Below, piece after piece: positions 24,560-33,176 of a stretch of 64,000 nt of DNA; positions within the stretch are counted from its first letter, which is position 1; every line of letters starts with the position of its first letter. The notes under the pieces are model-generated. The model ran no database searches. It had not been told where the DNA came from and saw only the letters and a list, made by a program, of their open reading frames with translations. This DNA is from DAOUKH01 sp965261455 (GTDB taxonomy: Bacteria; Chloroflexota; Dehalococcoidia; SHYB01). The position numbers and the translations under genes were made by a program. The stretch lies in the NCBI GenBank assembly GCA_965261455.1, contig OZ253453.1, positions 310,001 through 374,000 of the forward strand. The letters are read 5' to 3'.

Positions 24560-26013
24560 GGTGTGGGGGCACCCCGCGTGGCCTCGGACGCGACGGCGCG
24601 CCGGGCGTTGGGGCGGCGGGATTGTAGCGCCGAGCCGACGGGCGCGGCAACCGGGCCGCCGCCCCCGAGCGCGGCGAAGAGCGCCTGCCCCTTATCGAGG
24701 GTTTCCTGGTATTCGGCGGCGGGGTCGGAGTCGGCTACGATGCCGCCGCCTACTTGCAAGTAGGCCCGTCCCTGCCGCGCGACGATGGTCCGTATGGCGA
24801 TGCTGAGGTCGAAGTCGCCGGTGTCGGCGAAGTAGCCGATGGCGCCGGTGTAGACGCCGCGGCGTGTGGGTTCGAGGCGTTCGATGATCTCCATCGCCTT
24901 GATCTTGGGCGCGCCGGTGATCGAGCCGCCGGGGAAGGCGGCCCGCAGGATAGCGCCCGGCGTCGCGCCGGGGCACGGAGTGGCGCGCACCGTCGAAGTG
25001 AGGTGGTGCACCGTGGGGAAGCGCTCCAGTGCCATCATTTCGTCCACCGAGACGCTGCCTATTTCGGCGATGCGGCCCAAATCGTTCCGTTCCAGATCGA
25101 CGATCATGATGTGCTCGGCGCGGTCCTTGGGGCTTGCGGCGAGCTCGGCGGCCAGTGCGTCGTCGAGGTCCGGCGCCGCACCGCGCGGCCGCGTCCCCTT
25201 GATGGGGCGCGTCTCGATGACGTTCCCGCTCCGGCGGAGGAAGCGCTCGGGGGAGGCGCTCACCACCGAGAATGGCCCGCAGTCCAGGTAGGCGGCCATC
25301 GGCGCGGGATTGAGGGCGCGGGCGCGCTCGTAGAGCGCCCAGGGCGGAGCGCTCCACGGCGCCTCGAAACGCTGCGAGAGATTGACCTGATAGACGTAGC
25401 CTGCGGCGATCAGGCGCTTGATCTTCTCGATGGCCGTGGCGTAGGACTCGGGCGTGAAGTTGCTGACCGGCTCGCCGTTTGCGGGCGGCGCGGCGCTGGG
25501 AGCGTAAGGGTGAAGGAGGGCCGTCCTCAGCGCGTCGCCGTCCCCTTCGCCGTTGAGGATGAGGTAGGCCTCGCCGTCGTGGAGGTCGTAGGCGATGAGT
25601 TCGTCGTAGAAGCCGAGCCACACGTCGGGCTCACCGAGCCCAGGGGCGGCGAGCTCGGGCAGGCGCTCGATGGCGCGGCCCAGGTCGTAGCTGAGGAAGC
25701 CCACCGCGCCGCCGGTGAAGGGAACAGGGTAGTCGGCAGCCTCGATCCGCCGCCCTGCCAGGAGCTCGTCCAGTGCGTCGATTGGGTCGCCGCGCCATCG
25801 CCGCGCCCCGCTCCTCGTCCGCAGCGTCAGGTCCCGTCCCTGGGCGGTGAAGACGGCGACGGGGTCGCAGCCGGCGAAGGAATAGCGGCCCATCGCGCCG
25901 ATGGACATGGCGGAATCGAGGAAGAAGGCGTGCCGCCGCCGCGCGAGCGCCGCCGCCGCGGCGAGCGGCGGCGGACAATCGGAGAGTCGTTCGAACCTGG
26001 GTAGCCGGCCCAT
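24556..26013 (-). CDS. pabB: Aminodeoxychorismate synthase component I
   Basis: The 485-residue protein belongs to the chorismate-binding family. The motif PIKGTRPRG carries the Lys typical of PabB (TrpE has Ala, PIAGT), and the C-terminal block has FPGGSITGAPKIKAMEII, YTGAIGYF and QVGGGIVADSDPAAEYQET. It makes aminodeoxychorismate for folate synthesis. The last 40 residues are extra and Arg/Ala-rich. It overlaps ribD by 4 bases and so leads a five-gene unit; folate and riboflavin both draw on GTP, which may explain the pairing. Confidence 0.92.
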   Translation of the reverse strand: MGRLPRFERLSDCPPPLAAAAALARRRHAFFLDSAMSIGAMGRYSFAGCDPVAVFTAQGRDLTLRTRSGARRWRGDPIDALDELLAGRRIEAADYPVPFTGGAVGFLSYDLGRAIERLPELAAPGLGEPDVWLGFYDELIAYDLHDGEAYLILNGEGDGDALRTALLHPYAPSAAPPANGEPVSNFTPESYATAIEKIKRLIAAGYVYQVNLSQRFEAPWSAPPWALYERARALNPAPMAAYLDCGPFSVVSASPERFLRRSGNVIETRPIKGTRPRGAAPDLDDALAAELAASPKDRAEHIMIVDLERNDLGRIAEIGSVSVDEMMALERFPTVHHLTSTVRATPCPGATPGAILRAAFPGGSITGAPKIKAMEIIERLEPTRRGVYTGAIGYFADTGDFDLSIAIRTIVARQGRAYLQVGGGIVADSDPAAEYQETLDKGQALFAALGGGGPVAAPVGSALQSRRPNARRAVASEATRGAPTP

Positions 26014-26040
26014 AGGCGCGCCTTCGGCGTTTTCGGCTCC

Positions 26041-26046
26041 AGTATA
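26041..26046 (-). promoter_or_regulatory. Candidate -10 box (TATACT) for the pabB-rib operon
   Basis: The minus strand reads TATACT 28 bases before the pabB ATG, in the 59-bp gap after the leucine dehydrogenase-like gene. A -35 is not evident. Confidence 0.4.
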
Positions 26047-26072
26047 CGGGTGCGGCTCGCCGGACGGACGGG

Positions 26073-27128
26073 TTAGGCGGCGCGGTGCGCGCCAGCAGCT
26101 TCGAGGCGGCGCTCGGCCATTCGGTCGGCGGCGGCGGCGGTGGTGATACCCTCGGCCTTTGCGGCGGCGATCACGTCCGCCACGCGTGCGCCGATCTGCT
26201 TGACGCTGCGCTCCGCCGCGACGGGGTCGTAGCCGTAGAGCTCGAACGACAAGTCCACGATGCCGCCCGCGCTGATCAGGAAGTCGGGAGCGTAGAGAAT
26301 GCCGACGGCTTCGACCCGTTCGGCGTCTTCAGGTGTTAGCAATTGATTGTTGGCGCTGCCCGCGACGATCCCGCAGCGCAGCCGGGGGATCGTTTCGGTG
26401 TTGAGAACGCCGCCAAGGGCGCAAGGAGAGAAGATGTCGCACTCGACGTCGTAGATGTCGTCCAGACCGACGATGGTGGCGCCGGCGTCGCGCGCGGCCT
26501 GGCGGGCGTCGGCGTTGGGATCGGCGACGACGAGGCGCGCGCCGCCCTCGACGAGGTGGCGCGCGAGGTGCGAGGCAACTTTGCCGAAGCCTTGCAGCGC
26601 CACGGTGCGTCCTTCCAGGCTCGGTGAGCCGTAGACCTCCACGGCGCAGGCCCGCATCGATTCGTAGACACCGAGGCCGGTCGGGGGCGCGGAGTCGCCG
26701 CTCCCGCCCGCGTGGCGTGGTTTGCCTACCATGTGACGGGTGCCGCGCATCACGATTTCGAGGTCGGCGGGCGTGGTCCCGACATCTTCGGCGGTGATGT
26801 AGCGCCCTCCGAGCGAGTCGACGGCCCGGGCGTAGGCGAGGAGCAGGGCCTCCGTCTTGTCGCGGCGAGAGTGGCCGATGATGAGGCCCTTTCCGCCGCC
26901 GAGATCGAGGCCGGCGGCGGCGGCCTTGTAGGTCATCGCCTTGGATAGTCGGAGCACGTCGGTGAGGGCGTCGGCCTCGGATGCGTAGGGCCACATGCGC
27001 GTCCCGCCGAGGGACGGCCCTAAGCGGGTGTCGTGAATGGCGATGATGCAGCGGAGCCCGGAGCTTGGGTCAGAAAAGAAGGAGACCTGCTCGTGGCCTT
27101 CGGTCCGCATGGCGTTCAGTGTGTCCAC
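26073..27128 (-). CDS. Leu/Phe/Val dehydrogenase family protein
   Basis: The 351-residue protein has the amino acid dehydrogenase core LSKAMTYKAAAAGLDLGGGKG with the substrate-binding and catalytic Lys residues, ITAEDVGTTPADLEIV, and the NAD-binding loop LQGFGKVASHLA. The late block IVAGSANNQL is also typical. It reversibly deaminates a branched-chain or aromatic amino acid. I use GTG 27128 because GGGAGG at 27134-27139 is 5 bases upstream; GTG 27134 overlaps that site. It precedes pabB by 59 bp on the same strand. Confidence 0.9.
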   Translation of the reverse strand: MDTLNAMRTEGHEQVSFFSDPSSGLRCIIAIHDTRLGPSLGGTRMWPYASEADALTDVLRLSKAMTYKAAAAGLDLGGGKGLIIGHSRRDKTEALLLAYARAVDSLGGRYITAEDVGTTPADLEIVMRGTRHMVGKPRHAGGSGDSAPPTGLGVYESMRACAVEVYGSPSLEGRTVALQGFGKVASHLARHLVEGGARLVVADPNADARQAARDAGATIVGLDDIYDVECDIFSPCALGGVLNTETIPRLRCGIVAGSANNQLLTPEDAERVEAVGILYAPDFLISAGGIVDLSFELYGYDPVAAERSVKQIGARVADVIAAAKAEGITTAAAADRMAERRLEAAGAHRAA

Positions 27129-27172
27129 GTCCACCTCCCGCGCCTCCTCGGCGGCCCTGCATCTGTACTTCT

Positions 27173-27201
27173 ATTGTACCCTTTTGCGTGACGAATTTCG
27201 A
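27173..27201 (-). promoter_or_regulatory. Candidate promoter of the amino acid dehydrogenase gene
   Basis: On the minus strand, TCGAAA (27201-27196) is followed after 17 bases by TACAAT (27178-27173). The transcription start would be about 38 bases before GTG 27128. Confidence 0.4.
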
Positions 27202-27275
27202 CACGCAGACCCTCCCCAACCCGGACTAGTTTCGCAGAAGTCTCCGGCAGGGGAGGCTCGAGGGGGGGGCGGAGA

Positions 27276-28508
27276 CTAGGCGGGGATGGGGCGCAGGTCT
27301 TCCGCCGGCGTGGCGGCGAGGCTGACCGGCGTGTCGAGCTCGAACGGGCTGCGCAGGTCGAGATAATCGCCGAACTCGCGGAGTGCGGGCATGACTTCCT
27401 GTCCCATGAGCCGGATGCACGTCATCGAATCCTCGTGCGACACGTGGCCGTCGTTGCCCCAGAGCGCGAGGATAGAGGGGCGGGCCCTCGCGATAAGCAG
27501 CTTGAGACGCTCGATGACTTGATCGGGCGTGCCGGCGATGATGAGGCCGGCGTCGACCTGCGCGTCGTAGTCGGCCTCGGGCCGGACCGCCGCGCCGGAG
27601 CGCATCTTCGCCAGCGCGCGGCGCGCCCATGGGCCGAGATAGCCCGAGGGCGCCGACCAGATGGGGTGGACGAGGCCGGTGAACTCGCCCTGCATCCACA
27701 TGAACTCGCGGCCGTTGCGATCCGCCTTCTCCGCCGTATCGGCGACGTGGCAGCGGATGAGATAGCCGCGCTGCTCCGGCCCTGCCCGGTAGCCGGCTCG
27801 CTCGGCGGCTTGGTCGTAGATGTCCCACACCTTCAAGGTGTCGTCGAGGCTTAGGTTCAACGCGATGTAGGGATAGCGGTGGCCCGCCGCCCACTCGATC
27901 GTCTCTTTGCTCGATATGCCGGGCACCCAAATCCGGGGGTGCGGCTTTTGCAGCGGAGCCGCCCATGGGTTGACGCAGCGGTAATGAAAGTGGTCCCGCT
28001 CCCATCGAAACGGCCCCGGCTTGGTCCATGTCTCGATGATGAGGTCGTGCGACTCGTTGAAGCGTTCCCGGTTGAAGGCGGGGTTGCTGTTCGCCGCGAT
28101 ATTCTCCACGCCCCCGCCGCGCACGAATCCGGAGACCAGCCGCCCCTTCGACATCAGGTCGATCATGGCGAGCTCTTCGGCGATGCGCACCGGATCGTCG
28201 GACAGGGGGAGCGGGTTGCCCAGCATGACGAGCTTGACGCGCTCGGTGACCGCCGCGAGCGCCGCGCCCATGATGTTCGCCTTGGTGGACATGGAGAACG
28301 GCGCGTTGTGGTGCTCGTTGAGCATGATCCCGTCGACGCCCATCTCCTCGGCGTAGACGTACTCTTCGAGCCGCTCGTTGTACAGGCGGCTCGCCGCCTC
28401 GGCGTCGTAGAACTCGTTGGGGAAGAGCAGCGAGGTGTAGCCGAGCCTGCGCCCCTCGTCCTCCGGGTAGGCGTTCATCGGCTGCTCTGTGAAGTACATC
28501 AGGTGCAT
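27276..28508 (-). CDS. LLM class flavin-dependent oxidoreductase
   Basis: The 410-residue protein is a luciferase-like monooxygenase. Typical features are the EEMGVDGIMLNEHHNAPFSM block, KLVMLGNPLPLSDDPVRIAEELAMIDLMSKGRL (read across residues 90-125) and SGFVRGGG. A later segment, LIIAGTPDQVIERLKLLI, is the usual C-terminal helix. These enzymes use reduced F420 or FMN to oxidise organic substrates. ATG 28508 begins the first strand; the frame is open further upstream but has no better start. No clear ribosome site is seen. It is transcribed away from the adjacent Gfo/Idh/MocA gene. Confidence 0.88.
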   Translation of the reverse strand: MHLMYFTEQPMNAYPEDEGRRLGYTSLLFPNEFYDAEAASRLYNERLEEYVYAEEMGVDGIMLNEHHNAPFSMSTKANIMGAALAAVTERVKLVMLGNPLPLSDDPVRIAEELAMIDLMSKGRLVSGFVRGGGVENIAANSNPAFNRERFNESHDLIIETWTKPGPFRWERDHFHYRCVNPWAAPLQKPHPRIWVPGISSKETIEWAAGHRYPYIALNLSLDDTLKVWDIYDQAAERAGYRAGPEQRGYLIRCHVADTAEKADRNGREFMWMQGEFTGLVHPIWSAPSGYLGPWARRALAKMRSGAAVRPEADYDAQVDAGLIIAGTPDQVIERLKLLIARARPSILALWGNDGHVSHEDSMTCIRLMGQEVMPALREFGDYLDLRSPFELDTPVSLAATPAEDLRPIPA

Positions 28509-28615
28509 GTCGTTCGAGTCCGGCGGCCGGGATCGGGGCGGCCAAAGGAGCGCGATGGCGGCGCGGGGCGGGCGGCGTAGCGGGGAACGGCGTTGGCGGC
28601 TGAGGCTGCGGGACG

Positions 28616-28645
28616 ATTGTAGGGTTTCTTCTGAGAGCGGGTCAA
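28616..28645 (-). promoter_or_regulatory. Promoter of the LLM oxidoreductase gene
   Basis: On the minus strand TTGACC (28645-28640) and TACAAT (28621-28616) are 18 bases apart. The leader would be about 100 bases. It lies back to back with the -10 box of the divergent gene. Confidence 0.65.
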
Positions 28646-28661
28646 CGAAACCGCCCATGGC

Positions 28662-28667
28662 TATAAT
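28662..28667 (+). promoter_or_regulatory. -10 box (TATAAT) of the Gfo/Idh/MocA gene
   Basis: A perfect TATAAT lies 26 bases before ATG 28694, within 17 bases of the divergent LLM promoter's -35. The -35 for this direction is weak. Confidence 0.5.
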
Positions 28668-28693
28668 ACGGCCCTTCCCAAGGAGGCGTAGCA

Positions 28694-29755
28694 ATGGAGC
28701 AGGGCGAAATCGGCGTTGGAATCGTCGGGACGGGGTTTGGGGTTCGGGTGCAGCTTCCGCTCTGGCAACACACGCCCGGCGCGCGCGTGACGGCGGTGTG
28801 CAGCCACAACGAGGGCCGGGCGCGCCAGGTGGCGGACCGCTTCGGTCTCGCGCATGCCGTCACCGACTACCGTGCCCTCGCCGAGCTTCCGGACGTCGAT
28901 CTCGTGAGCGTGGTGACGTCGCCCGAGCTGCACTATCCCGCGTCGATGGCCGCGATTGAGGCCGGAAAGCACGTGCTGTGCGAAAAGCCGTTCGCCCTCG
29001 ACGAGGCCCAGGCCCGTGAAATGTTCGAGGCGGCGGAGGCGAAGGGCGTGGTCCACATGGTGAACTTCGAGTTCAGGACCACGCCGGCGCGGGTGCGGAT
29101 GCGCGAGATGATTCAGGACGGCTTCATAGGCAGCCTGAACCACGTCCACGCGACCTCGTTCGGCGACTTCGTCCACTGGACGGAAGGCCGCACGGCGTCG
29201 TGGTGGTATGGAGCGAAGACGGGAGGCGGCTGGCTTGGGGCGTCGGGTTCGCACACCCTTGACGCGATGCGGCGGCTCTTCGGCGAGGTCGTCGCGGTGA
29301 GTGCCGCGCTCGACACCTTCGCCAAGGAGCACAAGGCCATCGACCAGGCCGACCGCATCGTCGCCGACGCCGACGACACGTTCTTCTTGACGCTGCGGTT
29401 CGAAAACGGCGCGCTGGGCGCCCTCCTCTCAGGCGCGGCTGCGCCCACGGGATCGGGCTCGATGCTCCTCGAGGCCCACGGGAGCGAGGGCTCGCTGGCG
29501 CTCGACGGCGACCGACTCCTGGCGGCAAAGAAAGGCGAGGCGTTCGCCGAGGTCGAGGTCGAGGACCTTCCCGCGCCGCCGATCGCCGGCGATCAGCATT
29601 TCAAGCCGTTCTTCGCTTGGACCAATAGGATCGTCGAGGGGCTCTCGAAGGGCGAAAAGATCGAGCCTAGCTTCGAGGACGGGTGGCGGAGCCAGCAGAT
29701 TCTGGACGCCGCCCGCAAGTCCTCGAGCACGGGGCGGTGGGTCGAGATTGGCTGA
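28694..29755 (+). CDS. Gfo/Idh/MocA family NAD(P)-dependent oxidoreductase
   Basis: The 353-residue protein has an N-terminal Rossmann fold with GIVGTGFGVRVQLP, and the family motif GKHVLCEKPFALD near residue 97 with its conserved Lys. The C-terminal alpha/beta domain includes GGGWLGASGSHTLDAMR, where the His is the usual catalytic candidate. It probably oxidises a hydroxyl of a sugar or cyclitol-like substrate. ATG 28694 follows AAGGAGG at 7 bases. Confidence 0.92.
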   Translation: MEQGEIGVGIVGTGFGVRVQLPLWQHTPGARVTAVCSHNEGRARQVADRFGLAHAVTDYRALAELPDVDLVSVVTSPELHYPASMAAIEAGKHVLCEKPFALDEAQAREMFEAAEAKGVVHMVNFEFRTTPARVRMREMIQDGFIGSLNHVHATSFGDFVHWTEGRTASWWYGAKTGGGWLGASGSHTLDAMRRLFGEVVAVSAALDTFAKEHKAIDQADRIVADADDTFFLTLRFENGALGALLSGAAAPTGSGSMLLEAHGSEGSLALDGDRLLAAKKGEAFAEVEVEDLPAPPIAGDQHFKPFFAWTNRIVEGLSKGEKIEPSFEDGWRSQQILDAARKSSSTGRWVEIG

Positions 29756-29761
29756 GCGGGT

Positions 29762-30382
29762 CTAGGCGCCGAGAGTAACCGAGACTATCCGCCGCTCCAG
29801 AGCGAGGGCGAGGTCGGTGGTTAGGTCGAGGCGTTCCTGGTCGCCCGTCGAGACGACGAAGGCGACGCCGAGTAGCCGTCCCACGCGGAAGTCGATCACG
29901 GTGGACGAGATGAGCCCGACGGTGCCGCGGTGCGTGGCGCGCAGCGAGACCGCCTCGTCGGCGAAGCCGCGGGCGTCGAGAAGCTCGACGGACATGAGCT
30001 TGTTGCCGTCGCGCCCCTCCTCGCCGACGTTCTCCTGGAATTGGCGCAGGAAGATCTCGTGCATCCAGACGTTGACGCTGTCCTCGCGATCGAAGAGATG
30101 CACCACGGCGCCGGCGGCGACGTTGACGCCGGGACCCGCGTCGGCGCCCGCGGCGGGATTGGCGTATTCGGTGAGGTAGCCGGTGATGCGGCCGATACGG
30201 GCGAAGCGCTCGGCGGAGTTGCCGGGGAAGCCCTGCTCCGCCATCGTGCGGTTATCGAGATAGCCGGACCGCGACCGCTCGAAACCGGCCAGTCCGGCGG
30301 GCAGGTCCGCCGGGCCCAAGACCATCCGCTCGATGAGGGCGTCGGAGATCGAATAGGTGGCTCGGGTTAGTAAGGTCGGCAT
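29762..30382 (-). CDS. Conserved hypothetical protein
   Basis: The 206-residue protein has no signal peptide or membrane helix. It shows beta-rich stretches (AAGAVVHLFDREDSVNVWM, GLISSTVIDFRVGRLLGVAF, VVSTGDQERL) and an ending LALALERRIVSVTLGA. The layout, with an acidic residue pattern and a strand before a DLTTDLALALERRI helix, resembles substrate-binding or lipoprotein-like beta proteins, but I do not recognise it. The gene converges on the Gfo/Idh/MocA gene with stops 7 bases apart. Confidence 0.6.
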   Translation of the reverse strand: MPTLLTRATYSISDALIERMVLGPADLPAGLAGFERSRSGYLDNRTMAEQGFPGNSAERFARIGRITGYLTEYANPAAGADAGPGVNVAAGAVVHLFDREDSVNVWMHEIFLRQFQENVGEEGRDGNKLMSVELLDARGFADEAVSLRATHRGTVGLISSTVIDFRVGRLLGVAFVVSTGDQERLDLTTDLALALERRIVSVTLGA

Positions 30383-30458
30383 GGCTCCGCGACTGTGGGA
30401 AGTACGCGGTTAAAGTGTATCACCGCCGCGAACGGGGGCGAAGGCTATCCCGCCCGGA

Positions 30459-33176
30459 TCACGCTGGTATACCGCTGGGATCGAGCTCGACAAGTCGATC
30501 TACGGTTTCCTGTAGGCACTGCTGCGCCCAGGTTAGCGTCTCCGGCTCCTGGCTAAAGAGGATGATCTGCCGTTCGCGGCTGATCTTGTGCAGCAGGTCG
30601 AGGATGGCGTTTTGGCGCGTGGAGTCGCAATGCACCGTCACATCGTCCAAGAGGAGCGGGCACGTCTCGCCGGATGCCCTGGTGAGCAGGCTGGCCATGG
30701 CGACACGCAGGAGCAGGTAAATCTGCTCGGTCGTGCCGTGGGAGAGTAGGGGGGCGTCGCGCAAACCGCCGCCGTGGCCGGAAACCCGGACCATTAGGTC
30801 CTGGGGGTCAACCACCACGCTGGAGTACCGGCCCCCGGTAACATCTTTGACCCATGGAGTCAGCGCGTTTACGAGGTGCGGCGCGATGTCCCGGTGGACT
30901 TCGTCCTGGGCTTGTTTGAGGAATTCCTGGGTCTTCGATAGGATGTTGCCGAGGTTGGTGACTCTTTCGCACTCCGCCTCCGCTCGCTCGACTTCTTCCT
31001 CCGCCTCGGCCACTTTGGGGAGGTTGCGGGCGACCTCCTCTAGCCCGCCACGCTCGCCGCTCAGGTTCGCCTTGCATTCCGATTCAAGGCGTCGAAGCTT
31101 ACGGACTTGCGCTCCGGTGTCGGGTTCGAGGACTGCGGCGTTGATCGCGCGCTCGTCCGAGCCCTGTGCCGCTGTTTCGGCGGCCTTACGCGTCTTCTCC
31201 GCAGCGCTCTCCAATCCCTCGGTGCTGCCCTCGCCGAGGAGGTGTCGTAGCTCGTTCCATTCACCGGCGGCGCGTTTTCGAACGAGGGCCGCGTCTTCAT
31301 AAGCCTTGACCCAGTCACGTAGGCGGGCGGCCAGTGTCTCCTCATCCTCTTCTCGGATTCTGAGCGCCTCGGTGGCTCGGCGAAGTGCGCCGCTGGCTTC
31401 AGCGCGCCGTCTTTCATCCGCGTCGGCCGCGGACTCCTCACGCTTCCGCGCCTTAAGCGCCTCCTCCAGATCGGGCCGCCGCGCCGCTTCACGGTTCCGT
31501 TTGTCACGCTCGTTGCAGGCAGTTTCATAGGCGGCCAAGGTGTCGGCAACGGGTTGAGAGCTAGTGGTTCCTCTTGCCCGCAAGGCTTCTGCGAGTGCTT
31601 GCTCCGCCTCGTTCGCTTGCTTTTGCAGGATGGTCTCTTGGCCACGCCAGGTCTTGAGGTCGCGTTCGGCTTGGATCGCTTTGTCTAAGCGCTCCGCGAG
31701 TACGCGTAGCGCCTCCGGATCGTCGGGCAGGCCATGGGCGGCTGCTTTGCCCTTGGCGACTCCTTTACGATCATGAACGTCCTTGATCTTGTACTGCAAC
31801 GTTCCTAGTTCACGATCGGCGACGGCCAGTTCGTTCTCTGCTCTTAGGCGGGCGTTGGTGTCGTCTCCCCGCTTGCCTTGGAAGATGGACAAGATCGCGG
31901 CGATGAGCCGGAGTAGCCAGGCGAAGGGGCCGGAGGGCTTGCGAGTGTTCCGCTCCGCAAAGCCGTCCACCTTGGCCTGTGCTCGGTTTACGCGCTCCTG
32001 AAGGCGAGGGTCTACAGAGGGTTCTTCTAGGCTGAGGTCTTTAATGACGTCGCGAAGATCCTCAAGGTTCAGGCCCCCAGTGTCCACGTCGTCGGGCGCG
32101 GCGGGCTTACCGTCGGAGTGGCTTTCCAGGCTTCGTCGGGCGAGGTTGTAATCGTCCTTTGTGCTTACGACAGTGGGATGCGGCGCACTGTCGCCTTCGG
32201 GCATGGGAGGGAGACTGTCTAGTTGGCTCTGGAGTTCCTCGGTGCCTGGGCCGGTGAGGCCCACGGCCGCGGGCCGGTTCTTCCAGCTGTAGAGGGCTTG
32301 CTTGGACTCTTGCGCCATGTTCCCTTGCTGCTCGTGTTCGAGCCCAGGGTCGTGAGGGTACCGGGTGCCTAGTTCTCGGGCGCGGTCGAGACCCCGTTGC
32401 GCTTCGGTGGCAGCCGCCCGCGCTCTTGCGGCTTCAACGATTTGCAGGTCACGCTCCGCCTGAGCCAAATTGTTTTCGAGCGTTTCGATCTCCTCTAACT
32501 GGGCCACGTACTCGGCGTGAGCCTTTTGGGCAACTTGGAGGCTACCCTGGGCAGCCTCCAAACGGTCTTTCGCATCTCTGAGCGGCTTCGTGGCATTACG
32601 CCTGTCCTGGCCTACGTTGTTGCGCCGGAAGTCCTCAATCGCTTTGAGGGCGGCCGCCGCGGTCTCGTCGGCGCCAGCAGTGGCGGCCGCCCGCTGCATG
32701 TGTGTCCGAAGATCCTTTGCGTCATTCACGACCGACTGAATGTCTGCCTGTCTGACGCAGGCCGTGCTCAAGAACGACCGGCGGTCAAGGCCGAGCCAGA
32801 TTGCGCCATCGGGTGCGCCGTCGTTGATGATGTCGCTGGAATAGTCGCGTCCCAGGTCTGCGTCGTGGGCTTCGCCGGTCTTGAGGTCAAGGTCACGGCG
32901 GATATCGACTTTCCGTCCATCTTCTAGTTGAACGACTACGGACACCTTCCATAAGCTGCCGTTCCAAGGACGGTGACGGGCTTTGAAGTCATTGTTCTCA
33001 TCTCTTACGCCGGTGCCGCTGCGCCGCATGCCGCAGAGCGCGACGTAGAGGGCAGCGTGCCAACTCGACTTCCCAGACTCGTTCGGCCCGTAGACGACCG
33101 TCATGCCGGGAGCAAGGTGCAAGGTCTCATCGACGAACGGCCCGAAGGCGTGGGCGGTGACGGACTCGATACGCAA
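30459..33176 (-). CDS. SbcC/YhaN-like AAA ATPase with long coiled coil
   Basis: The 905-residue protein has an N-terminal Walker A GPNESGKSS at about 30-38, long coiled-coil arms, and a C-terminal signature LLSHGTTEQIYLLLRVAMA followed by Walker B CPLLLDDVTVHCD. In the middle, near residue 425, is a hydrophobic stretch PFAWLLRLIAAILSIF, suggesting a membrane contact as in YhaN-type proteins rather than the zinc-hook of classical SbcC. Its TTG start (33176) immediately follows the stop of the nuclease gene, so the two are co-translated. The pair probably acts in DNA break processing. Confidence 0.85.
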   Translation of the reverse strand: MRIESVTAHAFGPFVDETLHLAPGMTVVYGPNESGKSSWHAALYVALCGMRRSGTGVRDENNDFKARHRPWNGSLWKVSVVVQLEDGRKVDIRRDLDLKTGEAHDADLGRDYSSDIINDGAPDGAIWLGLDRRSFLSTACVRQADIQSVVNDAKDLRTHMQRAAATAGADETAAAALKAIEDFRRNNVGQDRRNATKPLRDAKDRLEAAQGSLQVAQKAHAEYVAQLEEIETLENNLAQAERDLQIVEAARARAAATEAQRGLDRARELGTRYPHDPGLEHEQQGNMAQESKQALYSWKNRPAAVGLTGPGTEELQSQLDSLPPMPEGDSAPHPTVVSTKDDYNLARRSLESHSDGKPAAPDDVDTGGLNLEDLRDVIKDLSLEEPSVDPRLQERVNRAQAKVDGFAERNTRKPSGPFAWLLRLIAAILSIFQGKRGDDTNARLRAENELAVADRELGTLQYKIKDVHDRKGVAKGKAAAHGLPDDPEALRVLAERLDKAIQAERDLKTWRGQETILQKQANEAEQALAEALRARGTTSSQPVADTLAAYETACNERDKRNREAARRPDLEEALKARKREESAADADERRRAEASGALRRATEALRIREEDEETLAARLRDWVKAYEDAALVRKRAAGEWNELRHLLGEGSTEGLESAAEKTRKAAETAAQGSDERAINAAVLEPDTGAQVRKLRRLESECKANLSGERGGLEEVARNLPKVAEAEEEVERAEAECERVTNLGNILSKTQEFLKQAQDEVHRDIAPHLVNALTPWVKDVTGGRYSSVVVDPQDLMVRVSGHGGGLRDAPLLSHGTTEQIYLLLRVAMASLLTRASGETCPLLLDDVTVHCDSTRQNAILDLLHKISRERQIILFSQEPETLTWAQQCLQETVDRLVELDPSGIPA

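Noticed and set aside
26014..26072. FMN riboswitch before the rib operon
   Set aside because: The gap before pabB is only 59 bases and shows none of the conserved RFN stems; ribD itself overlaps pabB.
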